In this document: one piece after another, positions 11,884 through 22,569 of the stretch | Layout: the number at the start of each line of letters is the position of its first letter | Numbering within the stretch: position 1 is the first letter of the stretch | Assembly: GCA_019096065.1 (NCBI GenBank) | Contig: JAGUCH010000004.1 | Span: 744,001-808,000 of the forward strand | DNA: 64,000 bases | Origin: Paracyclopina nana | Taxonomy: Eukaryota > Arthropoda > Copepoda > Cyclopoida > Cyclopettidae | Reading direction: 5' to 3' | Position numbers and translations under genes: made by a program | Notes under the pieces: model-generated | What the model was told of the DNA's origin: nothing | Seen by the model: the letters and a program-made list of their open reading frames with translations, nothing else | The model's database searches: none

Positions 11884-12822
11884 ATGTCGTCAAAGCAGAG
11901 TGGGAAAAACTCTGGGGAGCAATCGACGCTCACATTTTCATTTGAAGCTATTCAAAAGGCGAGAGCATATTTTTATGACACTTTTCACCGAAATTGACTA
12001 GTTTTTTGGCAGGACCCACATTTCCCCATGTATGTGGCACTTGCTATAGGAGCAGTCACACTTTTCATCATTTTGTTTACACTTTGGGCGAGGAGAGCCA
12101 AAAAGGGACAGTCAATTTTAATATGTGGACCAAGTGATGCTGGCAAAACGATTTTGTTTGGACAACTGGCCTACAAACAGCCAGTAAGAAACAAATCAAC
12201 TGTTAGTAAGCTTTTTATTACCTATTCCTTTCTCCTAAGGTAAAAACATACACTTCTATGCAAGAAAATGTAGGAATTGTATGCCCCCCAGGAAAAGCTA
12301 CTGTGAACCTTATGGACTTACCAGGCCATGACAGGCTGAGGTACAACTACTTGGCCAAGCACAAGAAACATGCTAAAGGGATAATTTACGTTCTTGATGC
12401 ATCAACCATCACAAAAGGAATCAGGGACGCCACCGAGTTTCTTTTCAAAGTTCTCAGTGACCCAACTTTACACTCGAATAGAGTACCTATTCTCATTGCT
12501 TGCAACAAGCAAGATTTGGCTCAGTCCAAAGGATCATCCGTGATTGAACGAGAGTTGGCAAAGGAAATAGGTCTTTTGAGGGAGACTCACTCACGTTCCT
12601 TGCAAGGCACTGACGGTTCTGCATCTTCTAATCACACATTCCTTGGCAAACGGGGCAAAGATTTTGCCTTTTCAGACATCCCTGCAAAGGTAAATGACAG
12701 TTTGACTTGTGTGATACATCAGTTTTAAGCTCTGTCTCTTTTAGGTCGACTTTTGCGAAATCTCGGCTCTACAAGATGAAAACATTGACAAAGTGAACGC
12801 ATGGGTTGCAAACAATGCATAG
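11884..12822 (+). CDS. SRPRB: Signal recognition particle receptor subunit beta
   Basis: The membrane-anchored small GTPase holds the SRP receptor alpha subunit on the ER during co-translational targeting. Exons 11884-11958, 12013-12183, 12240-12689 and 12745-12822 give 257 residues (human about 270). A transmembrane segment (MYVALAIGAVTLFIILF) precedes the P-loop GPSDAGKT, the switch-II DLPGHDRLR, and the base-recognition NKQD. Intron 1 would begin GC rather than GT (AAG|GCGAGA). That model keeps phase 0 and restores an N-terminus (FEAIQKDP) resembling the family. The alternative is a non-coding first exon ending at 11800 with the start at ATG 12028. The other introns are GT-AG. Confidence 0.92.
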
Positions 12823-13542
12823 ATGTCACATGATATTCGTAGAAGTAATATCACGTTTCCTTGATGACTCCATTCATTCGTGAAGCACTTGCCTACAAGT
12901 TACTTGTTTCTCCATTATCTGCTTCATCATGTGAACTCGAGTGGAAGAAATGTTTCTGCAAACTTAGTTTCTGCCTCTATATGTTTTCTCTAAATATTGC
13001 CCTTGACCTGCTATCAAGTTATGACATTGGTTTTCATAGAAACATTATAGTATTATGTCCTTTTTTAGAGACAATCACGCATGTCTTCAAAAACGGCAGA
13101 ACTGGAAAAAGAAAAGAACACTATACAATATTTTTCATTGATAAAGTAGTAGAGAAGAAGCATTGATTCAACTGATAGGAGATACGCCGTTTTTCAAACA
13201 ACAGGCCATTATTTATCCATGACTTGCTTAAGAAAAAGCAACCCTGAGTTTGAAAAATATTGATACTAAAAGTTAGAAAAGATGTCTGCCAAAAACTTGT
13301 TCTTTTTCTTACTCTTTGAACAGTTTTCCGAAAAGAAACCTTGGGCAAGCTGATAACCGAATTTTTTCGATGTTGAGGAAAATCACTATCAAAATGAAGA
13401 TGAAAAAGAAATGTGAAAAGCTACACTAGTTCTATAATAGAGGCGTTTCTCACTATCAGCGTTACTTGGTTCTATATGCTTCTTTACTGTAACGTTTTCA
13501 AAACAAAACAAAAATCCGTCAAATCGCAGGAATTCCGCTAAA
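12823..13542. other. Gap between SRPRB and PPIL4
   Basis: 720 bp of AT-rich sequence with SRPRB 3' UTR and the PPIL4 promoter. I see no gene, repeat or RNA in it. Confidence 0.6.
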
Positions 13543-14940
13543 ATGTCGGTGGTTATCGAAACAACAAAGGGCGCCTTCACGGTGGACCTTTACGTGGAGC
13601 AAAGGCCGAAAAGTGAGCATTTTATCCATTTTCTCCGAGCGAATGGCTAACTTTTCCCCGTTTCAGTATGCAAGAATTTCCTCAAGCTGTGCAAGGTGAA
13701 GTTCTACAATTTGAACTTGTTCCACTCGGTGCAGACGAATTTCATCGCTCAATCCGGGAGCGGAGTTGGTGCCAATGACACAGATGTGACTGCGAAATCC
13801 GGAGAGTCCATTTACCGCAGTTTATACGGCGACCAAGCCACGTTTTTCGAGGGCGATTTGGCACCCAAAATCAAGCACACCAAAGCCGGGCAACTTTCCA
13901 TGGTCACCGTGGGCGACAACATGTTTGGCTCGCAGTTTTTCGTCACGCTCGAGGAAAACTTGGACTATCTCGATGGCCAAGGCCACTGTGTCTTTGGCGA
14001 AATCGTGGAAGGATCCGAAGACATCATTCTAGCTTTCAATGAGACGATTTGCGATGGCGACCAAAGACCCTATCAGGACATCCGAATCACACATATGGTC
14101 ATTTTGGAGGATCCCTTTGAGGATCCGCCAGGATTGGAGATTCCGCCCAGTTCTCCGGAACCGACCAAAGAACTGTTGGCTTCTTCTCGCATTGGAGCCG
14201 ATGAGGATTTGAACGACTATGAAGGTCTGGACGAGGAGCAAATTGCCGAGTTGCATGCGGAGAAAGAGGCCAAAGCTCAAGCCACGATTCTGGAGATGAT
14301 TGGCGACCTTCCCGATGCTGACTGTGCTCCGCCTGAAAACGTGCTGTTCGTGTGCAAATTGAACCCCGTGACAACTGACGACGATCTCGAGATCATTTTT
14401 TCACGGTTTGGCAAAGTTGTGAGCTGCGAGGTGATTCGTGATCACAAGACTGGTGACAGCTTGCAGTATGCCTTTGTCGAGTTTGAAGATCAGAAATCCT
14501 GCGAAGCTGCCTACTTTAAAATGGACAACGTTTTGATCGACGACCGTCGCATCCACGTGGACTTTTCGCAAAGTGTGTCCAAGTATCGGTGGAAAGGAAA
14601 GGGGCGTTTGGAAATCGTGAATGACAACAGTGACAAAAAAGGCAATCACCGGCCCATAGGGAAGGATAGGCACGAGCAGAAACGACCTCGATCTCGGGAT
14701 CGAAACGTCCGAGCAAAACGTTCCAGATCTGGAGATCGAAAAGTGCCAGTGAAACGATCCAGATCCAGAGACGACAAGCGTTCAAGATCAAGAGACTACC
14801 ATAGTAGAAGGAGATCCAGATCAACAGATAAAAGCAGGAGGAGATCCAGATCAACAGATCGAAACAGAAGAAGGAGATCCAGATCGAGAGATAGAAATAA
14901 TAGAGACAAGCATCACCATTCGAGGCCTCACAGACGATAA
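13543..14940 (+). CDS. PPIL4: Peptidyl-prolyl isomerase-like 4 (cyclophilin-RRM protein)
   Basis: PPIL4 is a nuclear cyclophilin associated with spliceosomes. Exons 13543-13612 and 13667-14940 join in phase 1 to 447 residues (human 492). The cyclophilin domain fills about residues 1-165 (KNFLKLCK, GSQFFVT, LDYLDGQGHCVFGE). An acidic hinge (ADEDLNDYEGLDEEQ) leads to an RRM at about 240-320 (NVLFVCKLNPVTT, YAFVEFED) ending in IHVDFSQSV. The C-terminus is an Arg/Ser/Asp-rich tail with repeated RSRSRD-like units, as in splicing factors. The stop lies only 53 bp before the TMEM230 start, with no AATAAA between them. Confidence 0.95.
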
Positions 14941-14993
14941 AGAAATCAACTTCTGTATATGTACTCTTTTCAGGGCATTTGTCTCAATTTGAA
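14941..14993 (+). promoter_or_regulatory. PPIL4-TMEM230 spacer with 3' splice site
   Basis: The whole intergenic space is 53 bp. It contains a pyrimidine-rich tract ending in TTTTCAG (AG at 14972-14973), 20 bp before the TMEM230 ATG, and lacks a poly(A) signal and any room for a normal promoter. This is the layout of an operon whose downstream gene is trans-spliced. The alternative is a 5' UTR intron of TMEM230 starting inside PPIL4. Confidence 0.6.
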
Positions 14994-17900
14994 ATGTCAA
15001 GGCAACGGAATAAGACTAGATATGACAGACTAGAAACTGACGAAGACATCAATGAGTGGAGTGGTAGCAGTGAGTCCAATCCCGATTCCGTCCAAGTCGT
15101 CCACAAAAAGACTCCATTGGCACAATTTCTCCCTGAGCAGTTCTACCTGAAAGAAAGACCCATTCCTTGGAAGGCCATTGGTTATGCTGCCACGCTGTTC
15201 ATTTCTGGCACCATTTTACTCCTCTGTGGATGCCTCATTCACACAGGACACGTAGATAATGATGTAAGCTGCCTAACTTCGTACATTACCTAAGACTACT
15301 TTGCATTCTAAAAGTGTGACATTTCCATAATGAGGGTCAGCCTTTGCCTCTGGATCTTAATCCTCATAGGTCAATTGGAAAGGCTGGCATTTCATATTTA
15401 TGAATGCCAAGAGCTGTGGCCTTTACTTTTATAATCGGATCCCTTTGTTTGAAAATCAGTGGAACACTTTATGTACTTTTTGTACCTTATAGTCAAGGTA
15501 TTTATTTATTAACAGCGCGGGATCATAAAATCGGGCTGTTTTCAAAAATAACTGAGAGAGAATATTATAGTAGTTATTTATTTCGAGCTGGGGCACATAA
15601 AGTAGGGTCATTAAATAGCTGAGCGAGGATTTTAAAATGGGAAAACTCGAGTACAGATTTACTAGCCCGAGCCTGCGAGGGCTGTAATTGTACGAGTGTT
15701 TTTCCATTTTAAAATCCTCGCTCAGCTATTTAATGACCCTACTTTATGTGCCCCAGCTCGGAATATACAATTTTATATTCTGTAATACGATCTTTGAGTG
15801 TTTTAATGAAGTTACCGGGCTGCCCCGTGTCCTAGAAAATACTGCTCGGTTTTTAGTTGCTATGTGAATATCACTGGCTCTCATTAGCTAGCATCCAGTG
15901 GGTTGGGAGCAATTAAGTAGACTTTTAAAATCCATTTCTTCAGATGTGTTCCTATGGCACAATGGTTAGAGCGCTAGGCTCTTGATTCAGGAGTCTAGGG
16001 TTCAAACCCCAGTCATTCCTCAACTAATTTTTTTTCTTTATCTGGCTAAAATTATGGTTAAAGTCCATTATAATAGAAGAGGCATATTCAGGCTGGTGGT
16101 GAGAGGCATAAATTTTGGTTGGTCGCGCTCTGCCGTGCGTTGGGAGGCAGTAACTAAAAGTGTTCATAATCTCTGTTCTGCTTTAATGCTGAATTGGTTT
16201 CACAGAAGAAACAGACACCACTCACTATTTTAAGCTTTTCACTTATATTGAACACCTATTTTTCACCATCTAGAATCAAAGATTTTGCCAATTTTTGCAA
16301 GAACTATTTGCAACATTGCTACTTTAAGGCTTGCTTTTTCCCAGTTTTTCCGTGCCAGTACAACAACTACAGCATGGCAATCATGAGTACCAGAAAATTC
16401 TGTTTCCTCAACTTATTACAAGTAATGGCTAATTTGCTGAAAAATTGGCCATTTTTATTGAACCCACACCAGATGAACTTTTTTGTTTTGAACTCACACA
16501 GAGCAGAGCTACAAAAAGTAAGGCTATTTATTCTGATTTGATCCATCACGCTCAGGTCTGGATATGATGTGACTCATGATCCTAAATTCCTTGACTTTTA
16601 TGAATCTTACTCAAAATGGTACCAATCTGTTCCTTGAATCAATTGTACTATTACAAGCTCAAAATGAGCACTTTCTTTGCAATTTTGTTCCCAACAATTC
16701 CAAAAAACGTTTTGTTTACTTTTAGTCAGAAGCGCTATTTTTACGCAATTGCTACGCACGCCTAAGGAACCAAAATTCCGCACCATCTATTGCATTTTGT
16801 TTGTCTTTTGTTCCCTATACATAGCATGCAATTTTCATGATGTTTCCATAGCTCAGTGCTTAGAGCATTGGGATGCTAATCCAACTGTCTGAGGTTCGAA
16901 TCTTGGATGATCCTCTCTTTTTTCAAACTTCTTTGGAATTTGCATTACTTCCATGGAATATGATGGGCATTAAATTACTTAAAATCCCTCAAATTTGATT
17001 CAAGGGCTGTTAAGTATTTAATATCCCCCAAATTGCCTAGAAAGAACTGTGATATAAAAGAGCTGAGTCGGATCGGTAAACTGAATTATAACACGAGGAA
17101 ATCGTATTACAGTATATAAAATGGAAAAAACCATCCGAGCTTGCGAGGGCGGTAATTTCACGAGATTATCAGATTGTATAGCTCGGACAAATCTTTAGTA
17201 ATCCCAAGAATGTATTCATGGGTGAAAATAACTTTTTTGCTAAAAATGCTCATGGGCTTTTCCATTTGCTGTGTTCTGAAAGTGTACTTCATTGACATTA
17301 AAGTGTTGCATCACTTTTTGCAAAAATTCAGAAAAAGTGGCTTTTGTCTTTTTCCCCATAACCTTAAAGATTGTTTGTTTTAATGTTTATTATTCAATAC
17401 AGTCTGTAATCCCCCTTGGAAAAAATGGCTATTTTTTGAAAGCTCAAGTCCCAAGGTTTCATTTTGAAGTAATTTTAAAATTCTGGCCTAGCCCTTCTCA
17501 TGACAAAAAATTTCCAAAAACCTCTATCACCTTTTACTTTAATCTTTGAAAGTATGGAAATCACTTACCAAGCATAGTCTCTAAAATACTCAGCTCTTAC
17601 TTATTATTAGGAAAGCCTTAGCTGAAAGTTGATTTTGGTAGGCTGCATCTCCTTTCCTGTTGGCTCTAGCGATTTTCTTGTGAAGCAATAAAAGTTGGAT
17701 CTTTTGATTTTGGAGGGGGTCAATTTTATGCTTAATGACAGAAAAACTAACTTACTCTGAGCTACAAATGTTTTTTAAATTTCCTGTTAAGGGTAGCACT
17801 AGGCCAGAATTTTAAAATCACTGCAAAATGAACCCACGGGACATAAAGCTTTCAAAAAATATACTCATTTATAGGGAGCAATTTTGTGTGGGTTAGGCTA

Positions 17901-19094
17901 CTCCTCAGGTTAATGTACGGACACAACCTTTCATGAAATTTTGTTATAGCCTTGATAAAAAACCCGAAAAATTTAGGCCTAACCCATTAGCCAAAAAGCT
18001 GCGTTTACAGCTCTGCGTTTTGCTAAAAAAACATGCTAAAATAGATGAGTGTTGTAAAAAAAAAGACCTTAAAATAACTGAACAGGCTTCAAGTCATCCA
18101 AAATAAAAGCTTAAATTTTCCTAGTTTGAGAATTTGGTGATTTGTTTTTCATGAAGTTTCTTTTTTGGTGGCTTGTCAGCATATTACTGCGTAAAACTTG
18201 GGCGGAATTTTCCCATGTGATCTGTGTGCTTAATTAACTTTTATGACGTCTTCTTTTTACCCAACGATTTTTACGTGGTTTAATTCTCAGTATTTCATTT
18301 GGTTTACTTATCGGAGAATTTTTTTAGATCTCAATCTTTGTTTCGCGGAACTTTTTATCATCATGACTTTGGTAGCAATTTGAAACTCCAAACTGGTTGA
18401 TATTATGAGTATTATTTGTAGTTCTGTTTTCGCCTCTAAATTAAACTAATCTCTTCCATGTGCACTTGTGTGCAAATACTCCCCCACATTTTTGCTCATT
18501 TAAAGTTCATACCTTGGAAGTTGCATAATTGCTCACATTTGCAGCCACTTATCACTTCAAATATCTTACTTTGTGAGGGTGGAGAAGAAGGCGGAAAAGC
18601 TGACAGCAACATGAGACAACAGTGGAAAAAGTCATTTTGGTTAGGAAAATCCCATCAAAATTAGGCTTGAAGAAAATCGTGGTTTCCCCACTTTTTAAAG
18701 AAGAACTTGGCAACAAATCTGAAATCGACAATATTATTGCCATATTAAAAATAGGAATATTGCTTGATATGATTGCTTTTATTAGGAAATATTGCAAGCA
18801 AGATTCCTGTTGATAAGCTAACATGTCACTTACTTTAGTAGCTTATTTTTGCACTCTTCCACTCCGCAGAATTGGTTGCAAAAACCCAAGTGTCATTTCG
18901 CCCACTGCCAGCGTTAAAAAGTAGCTAAAAAAGCTATTTTTGCTCTCTTGCAGAAATATGGGGACAGATTGTGGCCTCTGATCATTTTCGGTGCCCTCAT
19001 GTTCATCCCTGGCTCATACCACGTGTTTATTGCCGTCCAAACATTCCGCGGAGTTCGAGGCTACTCATTTGACGAATTTCCTTCATTCGACTGA
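14994..19094 (+). CDS. TMEM230: Transmembrane protein 230
   Basis: TMEM230 is a small two-pass protein of secretory and recycling vesicles. Exons 14994-15263 and 18954-19094 join in phase 0 to 136 residues (human 120). The first membrane segment follows IPWKAIGYAATLFISGTILL. The second exon gives LWPLIIFGALMFIPGSYH and ends in the family's RGYSFDEFPSFD tail. I chose ATG 14994 because the 3' splice site at 14973 sits just before it; a TTG further upstream is not a credible start. The 3.7-kb intron is unusually long for this window and holds palindromic and tRNA-like repeats. Confidence 0.93.
15584..15760. mobile_element. Palindromic MITE-like hairpin in TMEM230 intron
   Basis: Arms 15584-15653 and 15690-15760 are near-perfect inverse copies (CGAGCTGGGGCACATAAAGT against its complement). 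They enclose a centre with GAGCCTGCGAGGGCTGTAATT. A related centre (GAGCTTGCGAGGGCGGTAATT) lies at ~17137-17160, so a family is present. Confidence 0.8.
15949..16020 (+). repeat. tRNA-like block (possible SINE head)
   Basis: An A-box-like TGGCACAATGGTTAGAGC is followed by a B-box GGTTCAAACCCC. The T-arm is fairly good, but the acceptor strands do not pair and the anticodon loop is abnormal. It shares layout and ends (GTTCCTAT...CCTC) with the block at 16842, suggesting a dispersed tRNA-derived family. Confidence 0.5.
16842..16912 (+). repeat. tRNA-like block (possible SINE head)
   Basis: The A-box TAGCTCAGTGCTTAGAGC and B-box GGTTCGAATC are at tRNA spacing. A plausible anticodon arm (TTGGG/TCCAA) would expose GCT. 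The acceptor arms do not pair and the T-stem is weak. A T6 run at 16917-16923 could end Pol III transcription. Confidence 0.5.
17790..17935. repeat. Dispersed repeat, three copies in window
   Basis: The sequence around AAATGAACCCACGGGACATAAAGC and a later GTGGGTTAGG resembles 3420-3560 (AAATGAACCCTTGGGACATAAGC then GGGTTAGG). A poorer copy lies at 20195-20290. The element was not delimited. Confidence 0.5.
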
Positions 19095-19213
19095 TGATAC
19101 ACGAAAAAGAGTAAAATACCAATCCCAACTCTTTCTACCACCCAAAATTGTATATATTTTTATGCCATACATGGTTTTTTCCCTTCATTTAAAACTTCTA
19201 TATAGGGCTGATG

Positions 19214-19911
19214 GGGTGTACTGGTTAAAGGCTAATCGGCAAAAGGCTAATTGGTTAGATGCTAATTGGTAAAAGGCCAATTGGGCAAAGGCTACATTGG
19301 TAAAAGGCTATATTTAAAAGGCCAATAGCAGATGTTTTTGAGTTATAGTGTTTGATTGGTTCACAAGTGACATATCACTATCATTTCGTTTTCCTTGTTA
19401 ATTCTTAGTTTCATTATTTTTTGTGACAAAAATTGCTTTTTTGGGCTTAGCTTAGGAATTCATAAATAGACTTGGATCTGTACAGAGGAAAATTTTACAA
19501 ACAAGAATTACTTGCCTTGACTTGACTGACCAAGCTGATTTAGCTTATTGAGAATAAGCAAGACTTGATTCTGTTGTCACCGAGGAAAATAACTTTATTC
19601 AAGACACTAGGCCTTTCTCATGTTGCCAGACGTAGCTAAGCTAAGCAAACCCGTAATATTTTTAAAAGCAAAGCAGCTGCTTTTTTTGATTGAGGAAAAT
19701 TAGGCAATGAAAACCAGTTATTTTGGAACTTCAATGATCAAAATAGATGTCATTAAATGATTTGAACTCTTGTATCGTTATCAATTTAGCCTTTTTTTGT
19801 AGCCATTCTCCAATCTAGCCTTTGGCCAATTGGCCTTTCACCATTTCGCCTTTTACCAATTAGCCTTACGCCAAATAGCCTTTTACCGATTAGCCTTTAA
19901 CCAGTAGAGCC
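19214..19911. mobile_element. 698-bp foldback MITE with 8-bp target duplication
   Basis: Left arm 19214-~19330 repeats units like AAAGGCTAATTGGT. The right arm (~19795-19911) is the inverse (ACCAATTAGCCTTTT). The terminal 26 bp (GG.T.TACTGGTTAAAGGCTAATCGG form) differ at only two positions between ends. GGCTGATG stands directly outside both ends (19206-19213 and 19912-19919). There is no coding frame, so it is non-autonomous. An 8-bp duplication fits hAT- or P-type transposases. Confidence 0.88.
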
Positions 19912-20507
19912 GGCTGATGCTGGCTTTTGTACATTGATGGCAAAGTAGAACATCTAATTTATCAAAAATCAAGATTAGGTAAAAATCAGCGTACAAGTAA
20001 CCGAGTATATCATTTACTTATATTAATAAGGTTGATTATCTCAGTTAGAGTGCATTTCAGAGGCTTAAGTATGAAGTCAAAAAAGTGAGATAAATCATTT
20101 CTAGAGTGGGCCATTGTTATGCACCATCCTGAAAAAGTGAAAGGTGAAGGAGCTAGAAGCATTTGAAAAAAAGTGCAATATGAATGGATAGACCAGAATT
20201 TGGAAATAGCAACCCAAAAACCCACACCTATAGTTAACTATCAGAAAAATATATTCATTTGGTGGTAGGAAGGATTTGGTTTGGTTCTCATTGTGATCCT
20301 GCTCATAGTTTTTGGTTCCTTCATGAGCTTTTAGTTTTTATCTGTGAAAATGATTTTTGAATAAAGCCATAATTAAAAGTGTGCTCCTCCACTTCAAGAC
20401 TATGATAAAATATTAGAATATATATACATGCTTTATTTTCCCTCTTGACAATCAAGGATTTATAAGTTACATCAACATTTGAGTTATGTGCAGGTTAAAT
20501 ATTCGGA

Positions 20508-20908
20508 TTATGGCCTATTTCTGGACGGCTGTGCCGAAAAGTGGACTGAGTAAGGCAAGAAAAGGCTGCCTTTCAAATGCCTGGCCTTGCTCAACTTCCG
20601 GATGTAATTCAGGGGATGTTTGCTTGCATGGTTCGAGGCCAACAAGTCCATAAACAGCTTGATGCATAGGGAATTGCACTGTCCATCCTGGAACAAAGAA
20701 AAACAAGTTAAATCAATATTTCAATAAGTTAAATCAATTTTCTCACCCGGAGGAGCCTTGTGAAAATTCTGACTTGATGCTTGATGAGAACTTGCAGGAC
20801 TTTGTCTTCCTTTTCTCCAGACTGAGATGGTGATGTTGATGGCATGGCCAAAATGGTTGGCACCAAGGCGAGAGCAATGATCAAGATTGGAGGGTGTTGT
20901 CCTAGCAT
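20508..20908 (-). CDS. Secreted small protein, two-gene family, copy B
   Basis: I do not recognise this gene. Exons 20908-20747 and 20687-20508 join in phase 0 (CGG|GTGAGA; TTCCAG|GAT) to 113 residues. MLGQHPPILIIALALVPTILA is a clear signal peptide. The mature part includes KHQVRIFTRLLRDGQC, CIKLFMDLLASN, a HP pair, KARHLKGSLFLPY, and only two cysteines. An AATAAA lies ~70 bp past the stop. It is paralogous to the gene at 22175-22569, with the same length, intron site and two-Cys motif. A distant tie to arthropod chemosensory proteins (LLDEGKC motif, similar size) is possible but weak. Confidence 0.75.
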
Positions 20909-22174
20909 GTTGAGCAGACTTGCAACGACTGTGGGGAAAGCAAGGACAACGCACTCCATAAGTACTGGGTATTCTCCTCTCAACTCCTACTCAAAGATAT
21001 TCTGAATATTTTCCTTGGCGCCTCCAAATGAGGACGAGGCCAAGAGAAGCCTTCTCGAGGGAAACAACTCCTATATGTACAACTTTTTTTCAATTATTTA
21101 TCTATTTCAACTTTTCAGCCATTTGGAAGCGGTCAATGAAAACCCATGGGAATTTTACAGGCTTTTAGGACTGTACTGTTCAAATGCGAATCCGCAAAAG
21201 TCCGAAAAGGCAGAACTACGAAAGGGAAATCTGCGATCAGTTAATCTCACCACTAAACTAAACTACTGAAGGTAAATGAAATCTTGAGGGAATTTAATTG
21301 TATTGTAAATGAAATCATAAGGTAATTTAATTGATTGGTAAATGAAATCATAAGGGATTTTTCTTATTTAGGAAATGAAAACTTAAGGGATTTAGCTTAT
21401 TTAGGAAATGAAGTCTTAGGGGATTTAGCTTATTTAGTAAATGACATCTTAAGATAATTTACTTATTCAGTAAATGAATAATTAAGGGATTTTACTTATG
21501 TAGGAAATGAAATATTAATGAATTTTACTTGATTACAAGATGGAATCTTAAGGATTTTACTTATATAGGAAATGAAATATTAAGGTAATTTAATTGTTTA
21601 GTAAATGAAAGCATGAGGGAATTTACTTATTTAGTAAATGAAATCTTAAGGGAGTCGTATGGGTTGGCACTTATGGAGTTTGAGTAAATGATAGTATCTT
21701 AAGGGAATTTACTTATATAGTAAATGAAATCATATGGGAATTTTTTTATTTTGTGAATGTAGTCGTAAGAGTTGCAAGTACTTATGGAGTTTGAGTTAAT
21801 GAAATCTAAAGGGAATTTACTTATTAAGTAAATCAATTATTAAGGGAATTTACTTATTAAGTAAATGAAATCATAAGGGAATTTACTTTTTTTTAGCATA
21901 ACACCTAAATTAGGTGGTATTGTTCTTTTTGCAAGTTGTATTGGCTATAAGCTGATATCCATGTTTATGGAGGTGTAACCTTATTGGTATCCACTAATAT
22001 GGCTATTGATGTCTTAATTTTACTTCTGCCAATATGCAAGAATGTAAAACCTATGCTTGGCCGCTTCTTTCAATACCAGTTTACACCAGGGCAATTGCCC
22101 TGACTTTTATTATTCTCTTGGCAACATGAGTACACAAATTTGAAGGAATTTCCATCATTTCCATGATGTGTCTT
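20909..22174. other. Spacer between the two secreted-protein genes
   Basis: It contains the upstream region of copy B, a fragment related to the 394-1125 repeat near 21172-21240, a minisatellite at 21275-21890, and 3' sequence of copy A with an AATAAA about 65 bp after its stop. I see no other gene. Confidence 0.6.
21275..21890. repeat. ~33-bp diverged minisatellite
   Basis: Units of about 33 bp on the pattern GTAAATGAAATCTTAAGGGA followed by TTTACTTATTTA are repeated with substitutions and a few longer spacers, roughly 15 to 18 times. Confidence 0.85.
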
Positions 22175-22569
22175 TCAAGCCATTGTGGATGGTTCAGAGT
22201 TGATGAGAATGCCATAGGGCAAATAGAGGTTTCCTTTCAAGTTCCTTGCAGTGGACAACTTGGCCCATTGATGGATTGGATGAGCATTGGCATTATGACT
22301 TGACAGGAAATCCAGGAAGAGCTTGATGCAATCCGGATCACATTTGCCATCCTAGTACAAAAATGAGTAAACACCTGACTTTCTCTGCAGTAATTTCAAG
22401 TCACCTCTAAAAGCCTGGTGAAGATCCGGATTTGGTGCTTGAAGAGTACTCCAAGTATTTCGCCCTCGTTTTCTGGTGGCCTGAAGGGTGATCTGGCCTC
22501 GGTAGCGAAAATGCTTGCTAAGAGCATAATTGCACATGCCAAGGTGAAGCTGTGCGATTTTGGCAGCAT
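22175..22569 (-). CDS. Secreted small protein, two-gene family, copy A
   Basis: I do not recognise this gene. Exons 22569-22405 and 22351-22175 join in phase 0 (GAG|GTGACT; TACTAG|GAT) to 113 residues. A signal peptide (MLPKSHSFTLACAIMLLASI) ends near FATEA. The mature part has KHQIRIFTRLLEDGKC, CIKLFLDFLSSH, HPIHQWAKL and ARNLKGNLYLPYG. A TTTCAG lies 16 bp before the ATG (22588-22586). The match to copy B through the whole mature region, with conserved intron site and length but different signal peptides, indicates an old tandem duplication with both copies still coding. Function unknown. Confidence 0.75.

Noticed and set aside
15949-16912. Functional tRNA genes at 15949 and 16842
   Set aside because: Box A and B are present, but acceptor stems do not pair and the loops are abnormal.
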